NCBI GenBank assembly: GCA_035507155.1 | Contig: DATJOK010000274.1 | Span: 1 to 19,554 of the forward strand | Direction: 5' to 3' | Length of the DNA: 19,554 nt | From: DASZHJ01 sp035507155 | Lineage (GTDB): Bacteria > Pseudomonadota > Alphaproteobacteria > ATCC43930 > CGMCC-115725 | Shown here: one piece after another, positions 1 through 5,674 of the stretch | How the letters are laid out: the number at the start of each line of letters is the position of its first letter | How positions within the stretch are numbered: the first letter of the stretch is position 1 | The notes under the pieces: generated by a model | The model's input: the letters and a program-made list of their open reading frames with translations, nothing else | The model's database searches: none | What the model was told of the DNA's origin: nothing | Made by a program: the position numbers and the translations under genes

Positions 1-1064
1 TTGAGCTGGCCGCAGGCGGCGAGGATGTCGCGGCCGCGCGGCGTGCGCACCGGCGAGGAGTAGCCGGCGGCGTTGACGATGTCGCTGAAGACGGTGATCG
101 CGGCGTCGGTCGAGCACTCGAAGGGCGCGCCGGGCCAGGGGTTGAACGGGATGAGGTTCACCTTGGCGGGAATGCCGGCGAGGAGGCGCACCAGCGCGCG
201 GGCGTCGGCCGGGCTGTCGTTCACCCCCTTCAGCATCACGTACTCGAAGGTGATGCGGCGCGCGTTGCTGGAGCCGGGATAGGTCCGGCAGGCTTGGAGC
301 AGCTCGGCGATCGGATACTTCCTGTTGAGCGGCACCAGCACGTCGCGAAGCTCGTCGCTGACCGCGTGCAGCGAGATCGCGAGGTTGACGCCGAGCTCGG
401 CGCCGCAGCGCTCGATCATCGGGACGACGCCCGCCGTCGAGAGCGTGATCTTGCGGCGCGAGATGGAGAGGCCCTCGTGATCCATCACGATCTTCAGCGC
501 CTTGGCGACGTTCTCGAAGTTATAGAGCGGCTCGCCCATCCCCATCATGACGATGTTGGTGATCTGGCGGTCCTCCGGCGGCGAGGGCCACTCGCCGAGG
601 GCGTCGCGGGCGATCATCACCTGGCCGACGATCTCGGCGGGCTCGAGGTTGCGCACCAGGCGCTGGGTCCCGGTGTGGCAGAACTTGCAGGTGAGGGTGC
701 AGCCGACCTGGGAGGAGACGCAGAGCGTGCCGCGATCCTCTTCGGGAATGTGGACGCTCTCGACCTCCTGGCCGTCCGGGAAGCGCAGCAGCCACTTGCG
801 GGTGCCGTCCACCGAGGCGAGATCGCGGGAGACCGCCGGCCTGACCACCTCGTAGCGCTCGGCGAGTTCGGCCCGGAAGGTCTTGGCGAGGGAGGTCATC
901 GCATCGAAGGACGTGACGCCGCGGTGATAGATCCAGTGCCAGAGCTGGCGCGCGCGGAAGGGCTCGGCGCCGAACGCCGCCATCTCGGCGGCAAGCTCGG
1001 CGCGGTCGAGCCCAACCAGGTTCTTGCGCGGGCTGGGCGCGGCAGCGGGGGTTTCGGTCGTCAT
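1..1064 (-). CDS. rlmN: 23S rRNA (adenine-2503-C2)-methyltransferase RlmN, 3' end cut by the window
   Basis: Radical-SAM enzyme that methylates C2 of A2503 in 23S rRNA; family members also act on A37 of some tRNAs. Translated leftward from the ATG at 1064, it shows the radical-SAM cluster motif CX3CX2C at C122, C126 and C129 in the context GCTLTCKFCHTGTQ. The partner cysteine that forms the methyl-protein intermediate is at C351 in ACGQL, a few codons before the left window edge. An N-terminal RlmN-type helical region with FRARQLWHWIYHRG occupies about residues 36-49, and the conserved MMGMGEPLYN follows in the core. Only the extreme C-terminus is missing. It is the last gene of a leftward group behind ialB and gst, 64 bases after the gst stop. 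The assignment is secure. Confidence 0.96.
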   Translation of the reverse strand, partial: MTTETPAAAPSPRKNLVGLDRAELAAEMAAFGAEPFRARQLWHWIYHRGVTSFDAMTSLAKTFRAELAERYEVVRPAVSRDLASVDGTRKWLLRFPDGQEVESVHIPEEDRGTLCVSSQVGCTLTCKFCHTGTQRLVRNLEPAEIVGQVMIARDALGEWPSPPEDRQITNIVMMGMGEPLYNFENVAKALKIVMDHEGLSISRRKITLSTAGVVPMIERCGAELGVNLAISLHAVSDELRDVLVPLNRKYPIAELLQACRTYPGSSNARRITFEYVMLKGVNDSPADARALVRLLAGIPAKVNLIPFNPWPGAPFECSTDAAITVFSDIVNAAGYSSPVRTPRGRDILAACGQL

Positions 1065-1128
1065 GGCGGGGAAGATATAGGGGTGCGGCGGCCCGCTGGC
1101 AAACACGATGGTTCGGCGCTCCGGACCC

Positions 1129-1758
1129 TCAGGCCCGGGCGCTCGGCCGTGCCGCCACCGCCGCCTGCCAGCGCTTCAGATGGACCTGGTCATCGGCGAC
1201 CAAGAGCTTGGCCCATCTGGCGAATTCGACCGAGAGAAAGGCCGTGATATCGGCGATGGTGAAGCGCTCGCCGGCGACATGGGCGCTCTCCGCGAGCCGC
1301 GCGTCGAGCCGCCGGAAGAACTGGCCGACGCGGCCGCGGCCGCGCTCGGCGAGCGCCGGGATCTGCGGATAGTCCTCCGGGCCCGGCAGGCCGCGGGTCT
1401 TCAATCCGGGCGTCGAATTGCGGAACGCTTCCATCACCGCGTAGAAGCCGTCGCGCTCCATCTGGCGCTGCCACATCTCGACGACCGCCTTCTCCGCCGC
1501 GCTCTCGCCCAGCAGGCGCGGCTCCGGCTGGAGCTCCTCGAAATAGCGGCAGATGGCGATGGCGTCGGTGATATGCGTGCCGTCGTCGAGCGCCAGGACA
1601 GGCACGGTGCAATCGGGATTGATGGCCCGGAAGGCGGGCGAGAACTGCTCGCCGCCGCGGAGGTCGACCTCGACGGTCGGCACGCTGATGCCTTTCTCGG
1701 CGAGAAACATGCGCACGCGACGCGGGCTCGGGGCGCTGGCGCAGTCGTAGAGCTTCAT
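1129..1758 (-). CDS. Glutathione S-transferase family protein
   Basis: 209-residue soluble protein with the two-domain GST layout. The N-terminal thioredoxin-like half (about 1-80) starts MKLYDCASAPSPRRVRMFL, with a serine near residue 11 where GSTs activate the glutathione thiol. It also has the cis-proline motif TVPVL (P53) and an acidic residue at TDA (D65) in the gamma-glutamyl-binding position. The all-helical C-terminal half contains the N-capping-box motif FTIADITAF (166-174), a hallmark of GST folding. The substrate cannot be read from the sequence. It sits 31 bases downstream of ialB and 64 bases upstream of rlmN on the same strand, so it is probably co-transcribed with them. Family assignment is firm; the specific class is not resolved. 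Confidence 0.92.
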   Translation of the reverse strand: MKLYDCASAPSPRRVRMFLAEKGISVPTVEVDLRGGEQFSPAFRAINPDCTVPVLALDDGTHITDAIAICRYFEELQPEPRLLGESAAEKAVVEMWQRQMERDGFYAVMEAFRNSTPGLKTRGLPGPEDYPQIPALAERGRGRVGQFFRRLDARLAESAHVAGERFTIADITAFLSVEFARWAKLLVADDQVHLKRWQAAVAARPSARA

Positions 1759-1789
1759 GCCGGCTCTCCCCCTCGGCAGCGGCGGTCCG

Positions 1790-2350
1790 CTAGCGCTTCA
1801 CCCCGCAGGCCTTGTCGATCATGCCGAGCGCCTGGGTGAAGCCCGCCAGCGAGAAGGTGTCGGTGGTGGTGGTGCCGCGGGCGGAGGTGCCCTTGAGGGT
1901 CGCGTCCTTGCCCTTGACCATCGCCTCGACGATCGCCTTCTCGGTGGCGGCGTCGCGCGCCCAGGCGCTCTCCTTGCTGGTGAAGAGGTCGAACTTGGTC
2001 TTCTCGACGGTGAACTCGGCGTCGCTGCCGTCCTTGTAGGGATAGCCCGGCATGAAGCTCACGACGTTGAAGGTCTTCTCCGCCGGCCGGTGGGTGACAT
2101 AGATCATGATGTCACCGCGCTTCAGATTGGCGGGCTCGCTCTTCACCGGATGGCCGACGAGGTAGCAGACCTTGCCGCTCTTCAGGGTGTCGACATAGGC
2201 CGACCAGTTCTGCGCGTCGCCCAGATGCTCGGTCTTGCTCTCGGCGGCTTTCGGCTTCGCGGCACCGCTGGGCTGCGCGAGCACCGGCGAGGCCAGAGCC
2301 GCGATCATCGCGGCGGCAAGCACGACTCGCGAACGCGTTCGGTTTGTCAT
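1790..2350 (-). CDS. Invasion-associated locus B (IalB) family periplasmic protein
   Basis: 186-residue exported protein. Residues 1-25 form a classical signal peptide: basic TNRTRSR, a hydrophobic VVLAAAMIAALA stretch, and a cut near SPVLAQ. The mature part matches the alphaproteobacterial IalB pattern: an aromatic W49-S-A-Y, a single cysteine in KVCYLVGHP (C62), then ITRP-like YVTHRPAEK, GYPYKDGS, WARDAATE, and GTSARGTTTTDTFSL near the C-terminus. A second cysteine (C182) could pair with C62. The family was named from Bartonella, but most members are in free-living bacteria and have no proven role, so no virulence function should be assumed. It is the first gene of the leftward group ialB-gst-rlmN and has a good sigma70-like promoter just upstream. 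Confidence 0.85.
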   Translation of the reverse strand: MTNRTRSRVVLAAAMIAALASPVLAQPSGAAKPKAAESKTEHLGDAQNWSAYVDTLKSGKVCYLVGHPVKSEPANLKRGDIMIYVTHRPAEKTFNVVSFMPGYPYKDGSDAEFTVEKTKFDLFTSKESAWARDAATEKAIVEAMVKGKDATLKGTSARGTTTTDTFSLAGFTQALGMIDKACGVKR

Positions 2351-2358
2351 GGGCCGGT

Positions 2359-2387
2359 ACCATACTCAGCAGGCGCCGCACTGCCAA
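2359..2387 (-). promoter_or_regulatory. Candidate sigma70 promoter of the ialB-gst-rlmN group
   Basis: Read leftward, TTGGCA (2387-2382) and TATGGT (2364-2359) are separated by exactly 17 bases. These match the -35 consensus at 5 of 6 and the -10 consensus at 4 of 6 positions. The ATG of ialB begins only 8 bases past the -10 box, so a start 6-7 bases downstream would give a leaderless or near-leaderless message. No Shine-Dalgarno sequence is visible before that ATG, which fits. This is pattern-based and unmapped. Confidence 0.5.
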
Positions 2388-2494
2388 GCACGCCGAGGGA
2401 TTGTGGACTTGCCTCGACCTCGACCGCCGGGCAAGGTGAACTTTCTTTCATTTACGACTCGATCCATGCTCATCCCGCTTTATTCCGCAGATCC

Positions 2495-2513
2495 CGCGAT
2501 GGCGCCTCGGGCG
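2495..2513. repeat. 19-base repeat, copy 1 (second copy at 4321-4339)
   Basis: The sequence CGCGATGGCGCCTCGGGCG occurs here, in the leader of the quinone oxidoreductase gene, and again identically at 4321-4339 in the riboswitch leader. In both places the CGCCTCG or GCCTCG part can pair with a nearby CGAGGC, forming a small hairpin. It may be a dispersed hairpin element or chance similarity in GC-rich DNA. Confidence 0.45.
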
Positions 2514-2533
2514 CGGGGCGAGGCCTGAGCCCG

Positions 2534-3514
2534 ATGCGCGCGGTCCTCTGTCGCGCGTTCGGTCCCTTCGAGAGCCTCGCGCTTGCGGAGCTGCCGGCGC
2601 CGCCGATCGCGCCCGACTCGGTGCGGGTCGCGGTGCATGCCGTCGGCGTCAATTTCGCCGACCTGCTGATCGTGCAGGGCAAGTACCAGGAGAAGCCGGC
2701 GCTCCCCTTCAGCCCGGGCTTCGAGATCGCCGGCGTGGTGAGCGAGCTGGGTCCTGGCGTCAGCGGTCTCCGGGTGGGCGAGCGCGTCTTCGGCATCATG
2801 GACCACGGCGCCTATGCGGATGAGGCGGTGCTGCCGGCCTCCCGCGTCTTCCCGATTCCCGAGAGCATGGATTTCGCGGAGGCTGCCGGCTTCCCGGTCG
2901 CTTACGGCACCTCCCACGGCGCGCTCGACTGGCGCGCCCGGCTCCAGCCCGGCGAGACGCTGCTGGTGCTGGGGGCGGCGGGCGGCGTCGGCCTCACCGC
3001 GGTGGAGATCGGCAAGGCGATGGGCGCCCGCGTGATCGCGGTGGCGGGCGGCCCGGAGAAGCTCGCGATCGCCAGGGGCCAGGGCGCCGATCACCTTATC
3101 GACTATTCGCGCGAGGATCTGCGCCGGCGCATCAACGAGGTGACCGAGGGTCGCGGCCCCGACGTCGTCTACGATCCCGTGGGCGGCGATGCCTTCGACC
3201 AGTGCCTGCGCTCGATCGCCTGGGGCGGCCGCATCATCGTGATCGGCTTCGCCAGCGGCCGCATCCCGCAGATCCCGGCGAACCTGCTGCTGGTGAAGAA
3301 CTGCGACGCGATCGGCTTCTACTGGGGCTCCTACCGCGCGCGCAATCCGGCGCTGGTGCGGCAGTCCTTCGAGGCGCTGCTGGGCTGGTTCGCGGCGGGA
3401 AAGCTGAAGCCGCACATCTCGCATCGCCTCCCGCTCGCGGACGCAGGAAAGGCGATGGGGCTGCTGGCGGAGCGCAAGGCCACCGGCAAGGTGGTGCTCA
3501 CCACCGGCCGATGA
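2534..3514 (+). CDS. NADPH:quinone oxidoreductase, zeta-crystallin type (MDR superfamily)
   Basis: 326-residue zinc-free medium-chain dehydrogenase/reductase. The N-terminal GroES-like domain has the quinone-reductase signature GVNFADLLIVQGKY (38-51) and PGFEIAGVV (61-69). The Rossmann domain has the nucleotide-binding loop LGAAGGVG (147-154), followed by AVEIGKAMGARVIAVAG. Structural and catalytic zinc ligands of the alcohol dehydrogenases are absent, as expected for this branch. It probably reduces quinones or enoyl-type substrates with NADPH in the cytoplasm. The reading frame stays open far upstream, but the conserved MRAVLCRAFG start at 2534 is where homologues begin, with GAGG about 10 bases before it. 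It diverges from ialB across 183 bases and converges on the BTLCP gene with 30 bases between stops. Confidence 0.9.
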   Translation: MRAVLCRAFGPFESLALAELPAPPIAPDSVRVAVHAVGVNFADLLIVQGKYQEKPALPFSPGFEIAGVVSELGPGVSGLRVGERVFGIMDHGAYADEAVLPASRVFPIPESMDFAEAAGFPVAYGTSHGALDWRARLQPGETLLVLGAAGGVGLTAVEIGKAMGARVIAVAGGPEKLAIARGQGADHLIDYSREDLRRRINEVTEGRGPDVVYDPVGGDAFDQCLRSIAWGGRIIVIGFASGRIPQIPANLLLVKNCDAIGFYWGSYRARNPALVRQSFEALLGWFAAGKLKPHISHRLPLADAGKAMGLLAERKATGKVVLTTGR

Positions 3515-3544
3515 TGTCGATGAGGCCGGGCGCGGCGCGCCGGC

Positions 3545-4237
3545 TCAGCGCAGGCTGGTGATCTGCAGCGGATTGGGCTCGTGCAGCCACCAGCCGGTCT
3601 CGTTGATCGAGTAGTAGGGCTGGTAGTGGTGCACGCTCGAGGCCAGCGTCACCTCGGGGATCTGGTTGTCGAGCATCAGCGCCTCGCCGTCTACATAGGC
3701 GACGAGCACGGCGTGATCGAGCCGGAGCCGCATGTCGCGCAGCACGACGACGCGCAGGATGTCGTTCGGCACCCCGGCGGCGCGCAGCAGCATGAACTTG
3801 GTGATCGCGTAGTCCTGGCACTGGCCGCTCTTGCGCAGGAACTCGAACGGCGTCTCCCAGTAGTTGGGCTGGTTCCAGTTCGCGTTGGAGGGCGTGTAGG
3901 GGTAGTGGTTCACCAGGTCGTTCACCCGCTCCAGCTTGGCGCGGAGATCGAGCGGCTTCAGCAGCTCGACGATGCGGTGCCACTCGCGCGGCTCGCAGTT
4001 CTCGCTCTGGCCGAGAGTGCAGGGGCCGGCGGCCAGATGCTGCTCGTCGGTCCAGCGCTTCAGCATACCGGTCCATTTGTAGAAGCGGCCGATGTCGCTG
4101 GAATGCGCCTCGCGGGTGCCGAACAGCGCCGGATAAAGCCGCGCGTCGTCGCTGCTGGAGCTCGCCCGGGCGTCGAGCGGCGACATCAGCAGGGCGAGAA
4201 GCCCGAGCGCGAAAAGGAAGAAAGGTACCTGCTTCAC
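3545..4237 (-). CDS. LapG-like periplasmic transglutaminase-like cysteine protease (BTLCP family), under a c-di-GMP riboswitch
   Basis: 230-residue exported protein with a signal peptide (1-25: KQ, then a hydrophobic VPFFLFALGLLALLM, cut near ARA). The papain-like transglutaminase core shows the triad as C140 in SGQCQDYAITK, H175 in RLDHAVLVAY, and D190 in LMLDNQ. The preceding NYWETPFEFL (125-134) matches the YWxTPxEFL block of LapG. LapG cleaves large surface adhesins in the periplasm and is held in check by the c-di-GMP receptor LapD in pseudomonads. Here no LapA-like or LapD-like gene lies within the window. The acidic residues that flank the catalytic cysteine in LapG (GDCED), linked to calcium binding, are glutamines here (Q139, Q141). 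Two extra cysteines (C73, C81) may form a disulfide. Translation starts at a GTG with GAGG six bases upstream, inside the riboswitch 3' end. Confidence 0.88.
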   Translation of the reverse strand: MKQVPFFLFALGLLALLMSPLDARASSSSDDARLYPALFGTREAHSSDIGRFYKWTGMLKRWTDEQHLAAGPCTLGQSENCEPREWHRIVELLKPLDLRAKLERVNDLVNHYPYTPSNANWNQPNYWETPFEFLRKSGQCQDYAITKFMLLRAAGVPNDILRVVVLRDMRLRLDHAVLVAYVDGEALMLDNQIPEVTLASSVHHYQPYYSINETGWWLHEPNPLQITSLR

Positions 4238-4344
4238 CGGTCGCCTCGTTCGGTAGCCCCGCTGTCTCGTCGCCGAGACCGGAGGCTTTGCGTCGCCGGG
4301 TCGCCCCGGGTTTGCCGTTTCGCGATGGCGCCTCGGGCGAGGCG
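4238..4344 (-). promoter_or_regulatory. Class I cyclic-di-GMP (GEMM) riboswitch with ribosome-binding-site expression platform
   Basis: Read leftward, the leader holds the GEMM-I signature in order. First comes GGCAAACC (about 4317-4310). Stem P2 follows as CCGGG-GCGA-CCCGG with a GNRA tetraloop, then the strongly conserved GACGCAAAGCCUCCGG (about 4296-4281). Stem P3 is GUCUC-GGCGAC-GAGAC, and the 3' block AGCGGGGCUACCG closes the aptamer (about 4263-4251). These match the Vibrio cholerae Vc2 aptamer element by element, including the tetraloop that docks into P3. The core is about 4325-4246. Immediately after it the RNA reads CGAGGCGACCG and then the GTG start, so the Shine-Dalgarno GAGG (4247-4244) lies directly next to the aptamer. 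An upstream CGCCTC (4344-4339) can pair with either GAGGCG copy. This suggests translational control; whether ligand turns the gene on or off cannot be decided by eye. Confidence 0.93.
4321..4339. repeat. 19-base repeat, copy 2 (first copy at 2495-2513)
   Basis: Identical to CGCGATGGCGCCTCGGGCG at 2495-2513. This copy forms the 5' edge of the riboswitch leader and part of the perfect hairpin CGCCTC-GGGC-GAGGCG (4329-4344). Confidence 0.45.
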
Positions 4345-4490
4345 GTCATCGAATGGGTGCGGAGATTAGCGGGCGCGGCTTAACACCCGCTGAAAACTGC
4401 GCGGTATTTGCCGCAAATTGTCGGGATCTAAACTGCTGATTCGCCCGGCGATTCCGGACCGCCGAGGACGCCCCGGCGGGCGCTTTCGGG

Positions 4491-4976
4491 TCAGCGCAGG
4501 AAGGCGATGAGGTCGAGTTCCGGCGGCGCCACGGAGGTCTGCGACAGGAGCCCGTGCACCTGGCCGCGGTGATGGGTCTGGTGATTGAAGAGATGGCCGA
4601 GCACCAGGCGCAGCGGCACCCGGCGGCGCTCGCCCGCGGTGCTCAGATAGTCGAGCGGGTGATCGAGCGTCGCAGGGTCGAGATCGTCGACGACGCGGAT
4701 CAGCCGCTCGTCCTCGGCAACGCGCGCAACCCGCAGCGCGATGAAATCGCCGTAGAGGATCTGGTTGAGCGCCAGCTTCTCGACCTTCCCCTCGATGCGG
4801 CCGAGCCAGAGGCGGTCGCCCACCAGCAGATGGTTGAGCGTCGCGTGGATGGAGCCGAAGAAGGACTGCCGGCGCTCCATGTACTCGTGCTCGGAGAGCC
4901 GGGCGCAGGCGTCGTAGAGCCGCTGATTGGCCCAGGCGTTGTAGCGCGCGAAGGTGGCGCAGTAGGGATCGCGCAT
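4491..4976 (-). CDS. DinB-family metal-dependent protein
   Basis: 161-residue four-helix-bundle protein of the DinB/YfiT-like family. It opens with the typical FARYNAWANQRLYDACARL (about 9-27). The expected metal-binding histidine triad is visible as H49 in HATLNHLL and H132 and H136 in GHLFNHQTHHRGQ. GDRLWLGRI after the first histidine is also characteristic. Family members include thiol transferases that use mycothiol or bacillithiol and metal-dependent hydrolases, but most are uncharacterised, and the name DinB does not imply DNA damage control. Its start ATG has a strong Shine-Dalgarno GAGGAGG five bases upstream. It follows the PAS gene on the same strand, after a hairpin-forming 92-base spacer. 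Confidence 0.88.
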   Translation of the reverse strand: MRDPYCATFARYNAWANQRLYDACARLSEHEYMERRQSFFGSIHATLNHLLVGDRLWLGRIEGKVEKLALNQILYGDFIALRVARVAEDERLIRVVDDLDPATLDHPLDYLSTAGERRRVPLRLVLGHLFNHQTHHRGQVHGLLSQTSVAPPELDLIAFLR

Positions 4977-5025
4977 CGAAACCTCCTCGGCAGAGGTCGT
5001 GCGCCACAGTCTACGCCTGGAGGCC

Positions 5026-5068
5026 GCCGCAGGCGAGCCGGCTCATCGCGGCTCGCGGGGCCTGCGGC
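5026..5068 (-). terminator. Long intercistronic hairpin between the PAS gene and the DinB-family gene
   Basis: An outer stem GCCGCAGG/CCTGCGGC (5026-5033 with 5061-5068) and an inner stem CGAGCCG/CGGCTCG (5034-5040 with 5049-5055) form one long hairpin. It has an 8-base loop and a one-sided bulge of 5 bases, and it starts directly after the stop codon of the PAS gene. No T-tract follows on either strand, so it is not a textbook intrinsic terminator. It could stabilise the 3' end of the PAS message or attenuate read-through into the DinB-family gene. Confidence 0.4.
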
Positions 5069-5674
5069 TCAGAGCGGTGGATCGTGGTCGTCCGCCGACG
5101 GAAGCGCCTTGTCGATCGGCAGCCAGGCCCACATGCCGATCAGCATGTTGACCTCGCCATCCTCGCCGACGAGCGGCGCCATGATCCGCTCGAAGTAGTG
5201 CATCGCCGAGGTGACGGTGAAGCCGGTGCTGCTCATGCGCAGATAGCCGGGCCGGCGCTCGCGGATGATCGGCAGCAGGGCGCGGTGCGCGAGCGCAAGG
5301 CGCTCCGGCACATGCACGTCCTCGAAGTAGGTGCCGGTGAGATCGACGCCGAGATGCTGCTGGTGCGAGGTGCCGAGCAGGCGCCAGCGGTAGCGATAGG
5401 GCAACTGCGGATTTTCCTGCGGCTGCACGTCGATCATCGCGATGCCCGCCAGCAAGCGCCGGAGCTCGAAGGGCGAGATGTCCGCGCGCGACGGCAGCGT
5501 GCCGTCCGGCTTCACCAGGCTCTGCCAGTAGGCGAGAAACTCGAGGAGGTCGGGATGCGGCTCGATGCCGGGCGGCCAGGCAATCGCCTCATCGCGGCGG
5601 CGCGGCAGCAGCATGGGCGGCACGATCACGTCAAGCTTCTCTGCCACCCGGCCTTTCGGCCTTCCCTTGTTCAC
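5069..5674 (-). CDS. PAS-domain protein, PAS_5 (PF07310-like) family
   Basis: 201-residue cytoplasmic protein with a single sensor-like domain and no attached output domain. The pattern LLEFLAYWQSL (43-53), TLPSRADISPFELRRLLAGIAMIDV (59-83), YRWRLLGTSHQQHLGVDLTG (95-114) and a C-terminal strand MHYFERIMAPL is typical of the PAS_5 family. That family is abundant in Rhodospirillales and related alphaproteobacteria. No ligand can be assigned. The GTG start at 5674 is taken with some doubt: only a weak AGG lies 11 bases upstream, and an internal ATG at 5614 would remove 20 poorly conserved residues. A CtrA-type site lies 54 bases upstream, so the gene may belong to the cell-cycle regulon. It is followed by a long hairpin and the DinB-family gene. 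Confidence 0.85.
   Translation of the reverse strand: MNKGRPKGRVAEKLDVIVPPMLLPRRRDEAIAWPPGIEPHPDLLEFLAYWQSLVKPDGTLPSRADISPFELRRLLAGIAMIDVQPQENPQLPYRYRWRLLGTSHQQHLGVDLTGTYFEDVHVPERLALAHRALLPIIRERRPGYLRMSSTGFTVTSAMHYFERIMAPLVGEDGEVNMLIGMWAWLPIDKALPSADDHDPPL

Noticed and set aside
1757..2533. A long N-terminal extension of the quinone oxidoreductase frame
   Set aside because: The upstream part runs antisense through ialB and has no family similarity. The conserved protein begins at the ATG at 2534.
4377..4440. Possible promoter or terminator between the DinB-family gene and the riboswitch (GCGGG/CCCGC and GCGG/CCGC repeats, TAATCT)
   Set aside because: A promoter for the riboswitch transcript probably lies here, but no -35/-10 pair with acceptable spacing could be supported.
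4491..5674. A functional LapD-like partner for the protease among its neighbours
   Set aside because: The adjacent genes encode a DinB-family protein and a single PAS protein with no GGDEF, EAL, HAMP or membrane segments, so no LapD analogue can be claimed.
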